Below are positions 28,738-37,768 of a DNA stretch of 64,000 nucleotides, in pieces. The stretch comes from CAIOYC01 sp965277345 (GTDB lineage: Bacteria; Pseudomonadota; Alphaproteobacteria; Caulobacterales; Caulobacteraceae). Position numbers and translations under genes: made by a program. Position 1 is the first letter of the stretch; each line of letters begins with the position of its first letter. The notes under the pieces are model-generated. The model searched no databases. It was given only the letters and a program-made list of their open reading frames with translations, and was not told the origin of the DNA. The stretch spans positions 248,001 through 312,000 of the forward strand of contig CBDICI010000004.1 of assembly GCA_965277345.1 (NCBI GenBank), in the 5' to 3' direction.

Positions 28738-30921
28738 CTAGAGGAAGCTGTAGGGGTCCACGTCGATGTCGAAGCGCACCGCGTTCGGCGGCCTCGCCCG
28801 CGCGCGCCACGTGGTCAGATAGGACTGGATGTCGATGGTGCGGTCGGCGCGGACCAGGAACCGCTTGCGCCGCCGCCCGCGGATCAGCGCCAACGGCGCG
28901 TCGGCCGGGCCATAGACCTCTACCCCCTCCGCGTTGGGCGCTTCCGACGCCAGGGCGCGGGCGTAGGTCTCCAGCGCCTCGCCGTCGCGGCTGGACAGGA
29001 CGATCGCCGCCAACCGACCATAGGGGGGCAGCCCGGCCGCCTGGCGCGCCTCGGCCTCCGCCGCCAGGAAGCCGTCGCGGTCGCGCCGTTGCAGGGCCAG
29101 CATCACCGGGTGGTCGGGCTGGTAGGTCTGGATCAGGGCGCGGCCGGGTCGCCCGCCGCCCTTCCCATCCGGGCGCCCGGCGCGGCCCGTGGCTTGCGCC
29201 AAAAGCTGGAAGGTGCGCTCCGCCGCGCGCAGGTCGCCGCCGCGCAGGCCGAGGTCGGCGTCCACCACGCCCACCAGCGTCAGGTTGGGGAAGTTGTGGC
29301 CCTTGGCCGCCGCCTGGGTGGCGACCAGGATGTCGATCTCCCCCGCCGTCATGGCCGCCACCAGGGTCCGCGCGCTGTCGGCGTCGGGGGTGGTGTCCGA
29401 CGAGAAGACGGCGATGCGGGCCTGCGGAAACAGCCGCCGCGCCTCCTCCTCCAGCCGTTCCACGCCGGGACCTATGGCGGTCAGCGAATGCGTGGCCCCG
29501 CAATGCGGGCAGGCCTCAGGCTTGGGCATGGACCAGCCGGTGAGGTGGCAGACCAGACGGCCGGTATAGCGATGCTCCACGAGCCAGGACTGGCTTTCGG
29601 GCGAGGTCATCCGCTCGCCGCAGGCCTTGCACAACACCAGCGGCGCATAGCCCCGGCGGTTGAGAAACAGCAGGGATTGCTCCCCCGCCGCGAGGGTCTC
29701 GGCCATGCCGGCGACGAGCGGCGGCGACAGCCAGCGCCCCGCCTCCGGCGGATGCTCGCGCAGGTCCACGAGCCCGATCTGCGGCAGCACGGCCTTGCCG
29801 TGGCGGGCGGTGAGGCGCAGCCAGCGATAGCGGCCCTGCTCGGCGTTCCACACGCTCTCCAGCGACGGCGTGGCCGAGGCTAGGACCGCCACCGCCCCTT
29901 CCAGCTTGGCCCGCGCCACGGCGAGATCGCGGGCATGATAGACGAAGCCCTCCTCCTGCTTGAACGACCCGTCGTGCTCCTCGTCCACCACCACCAGACG
30001 CAGGGCGCGGAAGGGCAGGAACAGGGCCGAGCGGGCGCCCACCACGATGCGGCAACGGCCCTGCGCCACCCCGTCCCACACCTGCCGGCGCCGGCCGTGG
30101 GGCACGCCGGAGTGCCACTCGCCGGGCAGGGCGGCGAACCGCGCCTCGAACCGGGCGATCACGGCCTGGGTCAGGGCGATCTCGGGCAGCAGGACCAGCA
30201 CCTGGGCCTCCAGGTCGTCGGCGAGGGCTGTGGCGACCGCCTCCAGATAGACCTCGGTCTTGCCGGAGCCGGTGACGCCGTCGAGCAGGGCGGCGGCGAA
30301 CCCGCCTTCGGCCAGCATGGCCTTGAGCTGATCCGCGGCGGCGGCCTGGCTGGGGTTGAGCTCGGCGCCCGGCAGGGCGGGGTCCGGATCGCCGAAGGGT
30401 TCGGGCGGCAGGCGTTCGCTCCAGGCCAGCACCCCCTCGTCCACCAGCGCCTTGACCACGCCGGACGAGACGCCCGCCCGGGCCGCCGCCTCGCCGGGAC
30501 GGAGGCCCGTTTGCTCGTCGGCAAAGGCCGCGATCACCCGATCTCGCGCGGGCGTCGCCCGGGCCGAGCGGGTTTCGGTCAAGACCAGCCGACGGTCGGG
30601 CCTCGGCGGGGCATGGCCGGCGCCGCGCAGCGCCATGGCCAGCGCCTCGCCCGGCGATTGGCAGCCATAGCGCGCCGCCCATTCGACGAAGGCCAGCGTG
30701 CCGGCAGGCAAGGCGGCCTCCTCCAGCCGGGCGGCGAGCGGCTTCAGCGGCCGGTTGAGCCCCTGCGCCGGACGCAGCGCCGTCACGACGCCGCGCATGA
30801 CGCGCGGGCCGAGCGGCGCCGCCACCTGATCGCCCACCGCCACCAGCCAGCCCTCCGGCACGGCGTAGTCGAACGCCTCCGGCAACGGCAGCGGCAGCAG
30901 GACGCTCGCCACCTGGCTCAA
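28738..30921 (-). CDS. priA: Primosomal replication restart helicase PriA
   Basis: A 727-residue helicase that reloads the replisome at abandoned forks. It has the N-terminal 3'-end-binding domain, a winged helix, Walker A GVTGSGKTEVYL, DEEHDGSFKQ (motif II), and the C-terminal helicase lobe (VATQAAAKGHNFPNLTLV). The zinc region reads CKAC...VCHLTG...CPHC: only five of the eight cysteines of E. coli PriA remain, the second pair and one cysteine of the third having been replaced. All other motifs are intact, so it is presumably functional. Confidence 0.94.
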   Translation of the reverse strand: MSQVASVLLPLPLPEAFDYAVPEGWLVAVGDQVAAPLGPRVMRGVVTALRPAQGLNRPLKPLAARLEEAALPAGTLAFVEWAARYGCQSPGEALAMALRGAGHAPPRPDRRLVLTETRSARATPARDRVIAAFADEQTGLRPGEAAARAGVSSGVVKALVDEGVLAWSERLPPEPFGDPDPALPGAELNPSQAAAADQLKAMLAEGGFAAALLDGVTGSGKTEVYLEAVATALADDLEAQVLVLLPEIALTQAVIARFEARFAALPGEWHSGVPHGRRRQVWDGVAQGRCRIVVGARSALFLPFRALRLVVVDEEHDGSFKQEEGFVYHARDLAVARAKLEGAVAVLASATPSLESVWNAEQGRYRWLRLTARHGKAVLPQIGLVDLREHPPEAGRWLSPPLVAGMAETLAAGEQSLLFLNRRGYAPLVLCKACGERMTSPESQSWLVEHRYTGRLVCHLTGWSMPKPEACPHCGATHSLTAIGPGVERLEEEARRLFPQARIAVFSSDTTPDADSARTLVAAMTAGEIDILVATQAAAKGHNFPNLTLVGVVDADLGLRGGDLRAAERTFQLLAQATGRAGRPDGKGGGRPGRALIQTYQPDHPVMLALQRRDRDGFLAAEAEARQAAGLPPYGRLAAIVLSSRDGEALETYARALASEAPNAEGVEVYGPADAPLALIRGRRRKRFLVRADRTIDIQSYLTTWRARARPPNAVRFDIDVDPYSFL

Positions 30922-31084
30922 TGGAACGACCCTGACATGGCCCTTCTTTGTTCACGACCGACGGCGCCTGGCAACGGTTCGGGTGCGACCAAAATCCCCG
31001 ACCGTTCCAAAGTCCTCACCTGAGGCGCTTGCGCAGCAAGCCTCGAAGGGCGAGGACGGACCCGCACGGTTTGGAGCGGATGGC

Positions 31085-32353
31085 ATGACAAGGCGGATAG
31101 GGGTGGCGATCTTCGCATTGATCATCAGCGCCACCGCCGCTCGGGCCGAAGCGCCGATCTCGGCCTGGGTGCAGATGGTGGACGGCGGCGAGGCGGAGGT
31201 GCGGGCCATGGTCGGCGGCGATGCCTGTCCCGACGCGCTGATCGACGGGCGGCCCGTGCCGATGAAGCTGCGGGTCGGACCCGACGCTGCGGCCTTTCCC
31301 CAGACCGTCTGCGCGCTGACCCTGCCCAAGGGGGTGGAGCGGCTGAGCGTAGCGGGCCACCCGCTCGCGGCGCCTCGACCGCGTATCGACCGCATCCTGA
31401 TCATCGGCGACACCGGATGCCGGGTGAAGGGCGTGGCGGTGCAGGCCTGCAACGATCCGCGCGCTTGGCCCTTCGCGCTCGTGGCGCAGCGCGCGGCGGC
31501 GGAGCATCCGGACCTCGTCATCCATGTGGGGGACTACTATTACCGCGAGAGCGCCTGTCCGCCGCTCTACGCCGGCTGCGCCGGGACGCCGCACGGCGAC
31601 CTGTGGCCGAGCTGGCAGGCGGACTTCTTCGCCCCGGCCCAGCCGCTGCTCGACGCCGCGCCCTGGGTGTTCGCCCGCGGCAATCACGAAAGCTGCGCGC
31701 GGGGCTGGAAGGGGTGGAGCCGGATGCTGGAGGCAGGCCCGGTCTGGACCACGTGCGGACCCGAGAGCCCGGTGTTCAACGTGCCGATCGGCGGGGTGAC
31801 GCTCCGCGTATTCGACAGCGCCGATCCGGACGACCGCACGCCCATTCCGGCCAACGTGGCGCTGGTGCGCCGCCAGCTGGCCACCCTGCCGCAGCACGCG
31901 CGTGAGCCGACCGACTGGATCGTCACCCACCGGCCGATCTGGGGCGAGACGCCGGTGCTGAACTTCGGCCCGGCAGGCATCTTCAACGTCGGGCTGAACC
32001 GCACCGAACAGGTGGCGGTACACGGCCAGGACCTGTCGGCGGTGGCGCTGATCCTGTCCGGCCACGTGCACCACTTCGCCAGCTTCGACTTCGGGCCGCG
32101 CCGCCCGGCGCAGCTCGTGGTCGGCACCGGCGGCGACGTGGGCGAACCGGCCGACCGCGCCAGGCCCTATGGCGGCGAGGTCTATATCGACGGCATGACC
32201 GCCCAGAATCTCGCCTTCGAGCAGTACGGCTACTTCCTGATGGAGCGCGGACAGGGCGGCGCCTGGAACGGCATGTTCAAGGACTTCGACGGCAAGCCGG
32301 TGGCGCGCTGCACCCTGGTGGTGCGTAAGCTGGAGTGCGGGGTGGTGAAATAG
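31085..32353 (+). CDS. Secreted metallophosphoesterase
   Basis: About 422 residues with a signal peptide (VAIFALIISATAARA) and a calcineurin-like phosphoesterase fold. Metal-ligand motifs occur in order: IIGDTGCR, HVGDYYYRES, ARGNHESC, VTHRPIWG and LSGHVHHF. This resembles purple acid phosphatase-type enzymes and implies a periplasmic or surface phosphatase. The start at 31085 begins the signal peptide; an upstream in-frame ATG at 30983 adds 34 non-hydrophobic residues. Divergent from priA. Confidence 0.85.
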   Translation: MTRRIGVAIFALIISATAARAEAPISAWVQMVDGGEAEVRAMVGGDACPDALIDGRPVPMKLRVGPDAAAFPQTVCALTLPKGVERLSVAGHPLAAPRPRIDRILIIGDTGCRVKGVAVQACNDPRAWPFALVAQRAAAEHPDLVIHVGDYYYRESACPPLYAGCAGTPHGDLWPSWQADFFAPAQPLLDAAPWVFARGNHESCARGWKGWSRMLEAGPVWTTCGPESPVFNVPIGGVTLRVFDSADPDDRTPIPANVALVRRQLATLPQHAREPTDWIVTHRPIWGETPVLNFGPAGIFNVGLNRTEQVAVHGQDLSAVALILSGHVHHFASFDFGPRRPAQLVVGTGGDVGEPADRARPYGGEVYIDGMTAQNLAFEQYGYFLMERGQGGAWNGMFKDFDGKPVARCTLVVRKLECGVVK

Positions 32354-32354
32354 G

Positions 32355-32497
32355 CTCCTCCTCTGCAAAGCGGGGGAGGTGGCGTGGCGGGAATACCCGC
32401 CGTGAAGGAGGGGGAGGCGCGACGCTGACCGGACAGGGCGCCGCCGCCCCCTCCACCCCGCTTAGCGCGGTCCCCCTCCCCCTCGTTGAGGGGAAGG
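32355..32497. repeat. Palindromic repeat family 1, copy B
   Basis: Fills the gap between two convergent genes. Its reverse complement reads AGGGGGAGGGGGACCGCGCT, then GGGTGGAGGGGGCGGCGG and CCTGTCCGG, matching the other family members; the outer arms (CTCCTCCTCTGCAAAG and complementary G-rich end) can pair. In this position it could act as a bidirectional transcript-ending hairpin. Confidence 0.75.
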
Positions 32498-32501
32498 AAT
32501 A

Positions 32502-34631
32502 TCAATCCGCCAGTTTCTGCAGGAAGTAGGTGTATTCCAGCGCCGTGGTGCGGGCGCGTTCTTTCAGGTTGGCGCCGGCGCCGTGGCCGCCTTCGGTGAC
32601 CTCGTAATAGAGGTAGGGCAGGTGGAACTCGCTCATCCGCGCGGCGAACTTGCGCGCGTGTTGCGGCCCCACCCGGTCGTCCTTGGTGGTGGTCCAGACC
32701 AGCGGCTCGGGATATTTACCGTCGGCCCTGAGCGCCTGATAGGGCGAGTTCTTCAGCCAGAAGGCGCGCTCGTCCGGGTTCTGAATGGAGCCGTATTCGC
32801 CCACCCATGAGGCGCCCGCCGCGATCTTCTCGAAGCGGATCATGTCCAAGAGCGGCACCTGGATATCCACCGCGTTCCACAGTTCCGGATGCTGGGTGAA
32901 CTCCACCCCCATGAGCAGGCCGCCGTTGGAGCCGCCCTGGATGCCGAGGCGGCGGGGCGTGGTGATCCCCCGGGCGATCACGTCCCTGGCCACGGCGGCG
33001 AAGTCGTCATAGATGATCTGCCGCCTGGTCTTCAGCCCCGCCTCGTGCCAGGCCGGGCCGAACTCGCCGCCGCCCCGGATGTTGGCCAGCACATAGACCC
33101 CGCCCCGCTCCAGCCAGAGCTTGCCCAGCGAAGCATTGTAATTCGGCGTCTCCGAGGCCTCGAACCCGCCATAGGCGTACTGGATGGTGGGGTTGGAGCC
33201 GTCGAGCTTCAGGTCGCGGCGGTGGACGATGAAGTAGGGGATTTTCGTCCCGTCGGTGGAGGTCGCCTCGTGCTGCTCCACCACGTCGCGCGAGGCGTCG
33301 AACCGGGCCGGCAGGGTCTTGGTCCGGGTCAGGGCGCCGGTGGCGGCGTCGAGCCGATACAGGGTCGAGGGTTCGATGAAGCTGGTCGCCAGCACGTAGG
33401 CGCGCTCGGACCTGTCGTCCGCCGCCGATACGGCCAGGGTGGAGTTGTCCGGCAGGTCGAGCTTCGCGCGTGTCCAGCCCCCGCCGGCGGGGGTATAGAC
33501 GTGCAGCCGCCCGCGCACATTCTCATAGGTGGCGACGATCAGCCTACCCTTCGTGGCGGTGACGCCCTCGATGGATTCGCGCGGACCCGGTGCATAGACC
33601 AGGGTCGGCTTCAGGTGTTCCGGATCGGTGCGGAGATCGGCCAGGTTGACCGAGACCAGCGCGCCGGCCTTCCAGGTCTGGCCGCCGGCGGTCCAGTCCT
33701 GCTTCGGCTGGATCAGCACCCGGCCCTCGACCATGCCGTGGAAGGTGGTCTTCAGCGGCACACCCAGCTTTTTCACCCCAGTGGGCGTGAGCAGATAGAT
33801 TTCGCTCTCGAAGAACGACACGCCGCGCTCGATAAGCAGGGCGTGGTGGCCGGCGCCGTCGCGAATCTCGAAGGAGCGAACCGATACGTCCTTGGGCGTG
33901 CCGCGGAACACCTCCGCCGCCTGGTCCAGGGGCGCCCCGCGCGTCACTCGCTTGACGATGTAGGCGTAACCGCTCTCGGTCATCGTGCCCGGACCCCAGT
34001 CGCGCGCCACCAGCAGGTGATCGTGATCCTGCCAGGTCACGTCCTGTTTGGAGTGGGGCAGCTCGAACCCGCCCGCGATGAACTGGCCGGTGGCAAGGTC
34101 GAACTCGCGCACCGTGTCGGCGTCCTCGCCCCCTTCGGAAAGAGCGATCAGACAGTAGCGCTGTTCCGGCTCCAGGCAGTTGGCGCCGTGGAACACCCAG
34201 TGCTTACCCTCGGCCTGCGACAGGGCGTCCACGTCGATCACCGTGGTCCAGTGCGGATCGGCGGTGTTGTAGTCGGCATAGGACGTCTTGCGCCAGATGC
34301 CCTGAACGTGGTCGGCGTCCTGCCAGAAGTTGTAGATGTCGCCGTACAGGAAGGCCGGATAGGCGATCTTGTCCTTGGCCTCGGCGATCTTCACCGCGTC
34401 CTGATAGAGCCCCGGGAAGCGCGGGTCCTTCTCCAGCACCGCCAGGGTCTTGGCGTTCTCCGCGTGCACCCAGTCCATGGCGCGCGGGCCGTTCACGTCC
34501 TCCAGCCAGAGATAGGGATCGGCCGGCGGGGTCCAGCCAGGCGCGGCGCCCTGGGCGTGGGCCGACAGGGCGGCTCCGGAAACGGACAGAACAACAGCGG
34601 TGGCCGCGAGCAGGATGGACGACAGACGCAT
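32502..34631 (-). CDS. Secreted prolyl oligopeptidase family serine peptidase (S9)
   Basis: About 709 residues: signal peptide (LSSILLAATAVVLSVSGAALSAHA), N-terminal propeller (DPYLWLEDVNGPRAMDWV), and a C-terminal alpha/beta-hydrolase domain with nucleophile serine in GIQGGSNGGLLMG, the oxyanion tyrosine-type segment IQYAYGGFEAS and the catalytic histidine in TEGGHGAGAN. It would cleave short proline-containing peptides in the periplasm. I placed the start at 34631, where GGGGAG lies 6 nt upstream; the 34658 alternative would bury the signal peptide. Confidence 0.92.
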   Translation of the reverse strand: MRLSSILLAATAVVLSVSGAALSAHAQGAAPGWTPPADPYLWLEDVNGPRAMDWVHAENAKTLAVLEKDPRFPGLYQDAVKIAEAKDKIAYPAFLYGDIYNFWQDADHVQGIWRKTSYADYNTADPHWTTVIDVDALSQAEGKHWVFHGANCLEPEQRYCLIALSEGGEDADTVREFDLATGQFIAGGFELPHSKQDVTWQDHDHLLVARDWGPGTMTESGYAYIVKRVTRGAPLDQAAEVFRGTPKDVSVRSFEIRDGAGHHALLIERGVSFFESEIYLLTPTGVKKLGVPLKTTFHGMVEGRVLIQPKQDWTAGGQTWKAGALVSVNLADLRTDPEHLKPTLVYAPGPRESIEGVTATKGRLIVATYENVRGRLHVYTPAGGGWTRAKLDLPDNSTLAVSAADDRSERAYVLATSFIEPSTLYRLDAATGALTRTKTLPARFDASRDVVEQHEATSTDGTKIPYFIVHRRDLKLDGSNPTIQYAYGGFEASETPNYNASLGKLWLERGGVYVLANIRGGGEFGPAWHEAGLKTRRQIIYDDFAAVARDVIARGITTPRRLGIQGGSNGGLLMGVEFTQHPELWNAVDIQVPLLDMIRFEKIAAGASWVGEYGSIQNPDERAFWLKNSPYQALRADGKYPEPLVWTTTKDDRVGPQHARKFAARMSEFHLPYLYYEVTEGGHGAGANLKERARTTALEYTYFLQKLAD

Positions 34632-34753
34632 GGATGGCTCCCCGAACAGATCGCGCACCTTATCCCGACTGCGCCGCTTGGGAAGCCGTGCTGTCTGTGA
34701 CCGTCGCCCGCGCCTTTGGTGTTCGGAGGTCGATGTTCTATATAGCGCCGGCC

Positions 34754-35590
34754 ATGAACGCCGCGACCCGCACCATACCGTTCGTAAAGATGAACGGGCT
34801 CGGCAACGACTTCGCCGTCGTGCAGGCGCCGGGGTTCGACCCCAGCGCCGCGCAAGTGCGCGCCTGGGCCGACCGCGCGGGCGGCATCGGCTTCGACCAG
34901 CTCATCGTCCTTTCCCATGATGGCGGGGATACGCCCCTGGTGCGGTTCTGGAATGCGGACGGCGAGGCCATCGGCGCCTGCGGCAACGGTTCGCGCTGCG
35001 TCGGCTGGCTGCTGATGGAGGCGGCGGGCGCCGATCACGCCCGCTTCCATACCTTTGAGCGCGCCATCGTCGCCGAGCGGGCGGGCGAGCGGCGGGTGAC
35101 GGTGGACATGGGTCGGCCCCGCCTGCGCTCGGACGAGATTCCCCTGGCCGAGGAGATGGACACCCGCGGCATCGAGCTGGAGGTCGGCCCCCACGGCGCG
35201 CCGATCCTGCACACGCCGGGCTGCGTCTCCATGGGCAACCCGCACGTGGTGTTCTTCGTGACGGCGGTGGAGACGGTGGACGTGGCCCGGATCGGGTCGA
35301 TGATCGAGCACCACCCGCTGTTCCCAGAGGGCGTGAATGTGGGCTTTTGCGAGGTGCGGGCGCCGGACCGGATTCGCTTGCGGGTCTGGGAGCGGGGGGC
35401 CGGGCTGACACAGGCCTGCGGCACCGGCGCCTGCGCCGCGGTGGTGGCGGCCAGCCGCCGGCGGCTGTGCGAGCGCCAGGCCGCGGTGATGATGGACGGC
35501 GGCGAACTGCAGATCGACTGGCGTGAAGCCGACGACCACGTGCTGATGACCGGCGCGGTGGAGGTGGAGTTCACCGGAGTGCTGCCATGA
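34754..35590 (+). CDS. dapF: Diaminopimelate epimerase
   Basis: A 278-residue enzyme interconverting LL- and meso-diaminopimelate for lysine and peptidoglycan. Both catalytic cysteines are visible, in GACGNGSRC and QACGTGACA. Other motifs: FVKMNGLGNDFAVV and VSMGNPHVVFF. The start at 34754 fits the conserved beginning. A TATATA element ends only about 10 bp upstream, raising the possibility of a leaderless transcript; an upstream ATG at 34733 has GGAGG close by. First gene of a run with the SDR and mtaB (4-bp and 1-bp overlaps). Confidence 0.95.
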   Translation: MNAATRTIPFVKMNGLGNDFAVVQAPGFDPSAAQVRAWADRAGGIGFDQLIVLSHDGGDTPLVRFWNADGEAIGACGNGSRCVGWLLMEAAGADHARFHTFERAIVAERAGERRVTVDMGRPRLRSDEIPLAEEMDTRGIELEVGPHGAPILHTPGCVSMGNPHVVFFVTAVETVDVARIGSMIEHHPLFPEGVNVGFCEVRAPDRIRLRVWERGAGLTQACGTGACAAVVAASRRRLCERQAAVMMDGGELQIDWREADDHVLMTGAVEVEFTGVLP

Positions 35591-36444
35591 GCTTGGGCAT
35601 GATCGACCATCCCGCCTTGAAGCCCGGCCGGGTGGCGGTGATCACCGGCGCCGCCTCCGGCATCGGCCTGGCCGCCGCGCACGCCTTGGCGGCGCTCGGC
35701 CTGAACCTGCACCTGATCGATCGCGATGAGGCGGGCCTCGACCGGGCGTTGGAGGCGATCGCCTTTCCAAACGGTGGCGTGGCCACCAGTTGGGTGCTCG
35801 ACGTGGCCGACCCCATCGCCTTTCACGAGGTGCGTGGGGTGATCGCCCACGCGGGCGAGCCCATCGGCATGGTGATGAACAACGCCGGCGTCGGCTCGGG
35901 CGGCGATGCGCTGGCGCCGTTGGAAAGCTGGCGGCGGCTGATCGACATCAACCTGTTCGGCATCCTGAACGGGGTGCAGGCCTTCGCGCCGATGATGATC
36001 GCGGCGGGAGCGCCGGCCCTGATCGTCAATACCGGCTCCAAGCAGGGCATCACCACCCCGCCTGGCGATACGGCCTACAACGTCTCCAAGGCCGGGGTGA
36101 AGGCGTTGACCGAGGGGTTGCAGCACACGCTTCGCAATACGCCGGGATGCGCGGTCACGGCGCATCTGCTGATCCCGGGCCTGGTCTGGACCGGCCTGAC
36201 CGCCCGAGGGCGAACCAACAAGCCCGACGGCGCCTGGACGCCGGAACAGACCGTGGACTTCGCCTTTGAGCGCATCGCTGCGGGCGACTTCTACATCCTC
36301 TGCCCCGATGGCGAGACGCCGCGCGCCCTGGACGAGAAGCGCATGGCCTGGGCCATGGGCGATCTCATCGAAAACCGTCCGCCGCTGTCCCGCTGGCATC
36401 CGGACCATGCGGACGCCTTCAAGGCGTTCGCAGGCGGCGGCTGA
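35587..36444 (+). CDS. Short-chain dehydrogenase/reductase
   Basis: A 285-residue classical SDR. The cofactor motif TGAASGIG, the NNAG motif (VMNNAGVG) and the catalytic YNVSK, with the serine in NTGSKQG, are all present. The acid after beta-2 (LIDRDE) suggests preference for NAD(H). Its C-terminal extension is longer than usual. It overlaps dapF by 4 bp, but the substrate is unknown and nothing ties it to lysine synthesis. Confidence 0.9.
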   Translation: MSLGMIDHPALKPGRVAVITGAASGIGLAAAHALAALGLNLHLIDRDEAGLDRALEAIAFPNGGVATSWVLDVADPIAFHEVRGVIAHAGEPIGMVMNNAGVGSGGDALAPLESWRRLIDINLFGILNGVQAFAPMMIAAGAPALIVNTGSKQGITTPPGDTAYNVSKAGVKALTEGLQHTLRNTPGCAVTAHLLIPGLVWTGLTARGRTNKPDGAWTPEQTVDFAFERIAAGDFYILCPDGETPRALDEKRMAWAMGDLIENRPPLSRWHPDHADAFKAFAGGG

Positions 36445-37742
36445 TGGCATACACACTTGACCTACTGGCGCCGCTCGCCTCGCGCGACGATGATAGCCTT
36501 GAAATCATCACCTTCGGTTGCCGCCTGAACGCTTACGAGAGCGATCAGGCGCTGGCCCGGGCGCGGGCCGATGGGCTGGAGAACGCCGTGATCTTCAACA
36601 CCTGCGCGGTGACGGGCGAGGCGGTGCGGCAGGCGCGGCAGGCCATCCGCAAGACGCGGCGCGCCAGGCCGGACGCCAGGCTGGTGGTCACCGGCTGCGC
36701 CGCCCAGATCGACCCGGGCGCCTTCGCGGCCATGCCGGAGGTGGACCTGGTGCTGGGCAACGGGCTGAAGTCGGCGGCCGGATCCTATGCTCCGGAGGCG
36801 TTCCAGGCCCGCGTGCGGGTGAACGACGTTATGTCGGTGCGAGAGACCGCGGGCCATCTGACCGCCGATCACAAGCTCACCGATCGCGCGCGGGCCTATG
36901 TGGAGGTGCAGAACGGCTGCGATCACCGCTGCACCTTCTGCATCATCCCGTTCGGCCGGGGCAATTCCCGTTCGGCGGCGGCGGGCGAGGTGGTGGAGGG
37001 CGTGCGGGCGCTGGCGGCGCAGGGCTACAGTGAGGTGGTGCTTACCGGGGTGGACATCACCGCCTGGGGCGCGGACCTGCCGGGGGCGCCCACGCTCGGC
37101 CAGCTTGTGGGACGCATCCTGAAGCTGGTTCCCCAACTGCCGCGCCTGCGCCTGTCGTCCATCGACGCGGCGGAGATCGATCCTGACCTCCTGCGCCTGT
37201 TAGCCGACGAGCCGCGGCTGATGCCGCACCTGCACCTGTCGCTGCAGCACGGCGACGACATGATCCTGAAGCGGATGAAGCGTCGCCATACGCGCGCCGA
37301 CGCCCTGCGCCTGATCGACAGCGTGCGGAGGGTGCGCCCCGACGTGGCCTTCGGCGCCGACCTGATCGCCGGCTTCCCCACCGAGGACGAGGCCATGTTC
37401 GAGAACCTGCTCAGCCTCGTGGACGCAGCGGGCCTTAGCTATCTGCACGTCTTCCCCTTTTCCCCCCGCCCGGGCACGCCCGCGGCGCGAATGCCGCAGC
37501 ACGACCGCGCCACGATCAAGGCCCGGGCCGAGCGCCTGCGCGCGGCGGGCGACCGCGCCCTGATCCGTCACCTCGACCGCCAGCAGGGCCGCATCGTCGC
37601 CGCCGTGGTGGAGCGCGAGGGGCTGGGCCGGGCTGAGGACTTTACCGAGGTCGCCTTCGGTGGCGCGGCCGAGATCGGCGCCGTCGTCCGCCTCCGGCTG
37701 CATGGCCAGGATGGGCGCCGCGCGCACGGCGCTATCGTTTAG
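36444..37742 (+). CDS. mtaB: tRNA t6A37 methylthiotransferase MtaB
   Basis: A 432-residue radical-SAM enzyme that converts t6A to ms2t6A at position 37 of tRNAs. The N-terminal UPF0004 domain has ITFGCRLNAYESD and FNTCAVTGEA, and the radical-SAM cluster motif is CDHRCTFC. A C-terminal TRAM-like end is weak. Starts on the last base of the SDR stop codon. ftsY follows after 26 bp. Confidence 0.93.
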   Translation: MAYTLDLLAPLASRDDDSLEIITFGCRLNAYESDQALARARADGLENAVIFNTCAVTGEAVRQARQAIRKTRRARPDARLVVTGCAAQIDPGAFAAMPEVDLVLGNGLKSAAGSYAPEAFQARVRVNDVMSVRETAGHLTADHKLTDRARAYVEVQNGCDHRCTFCIIPFGRGNSRSAAAGEVVEGVRALAAQGYSEVVLTGVDITAWGADLPGAPTLGQLVGRILKLVPQLPRLRLSSIDAAEIDPDLLRLLADEPRLMPHLHLSLQHGDDMILKRMKRRHTRADALRLIDSVRRVRPDVAFGADLIAGFPTEDEAMFENLLSLVDAAGLSYLHVFPFSPRPGTPAARMPQHDRATIKARAERLRAAGDRALIRHLDRQQGRIVAAVVEREGLGRAEDFTEVAFGGAAEIGAVVRLRLHGQDGRRAHGAIV

Positions 37743-37768
37743 CCGCGACCGTCGCTACATAGCCCGCA

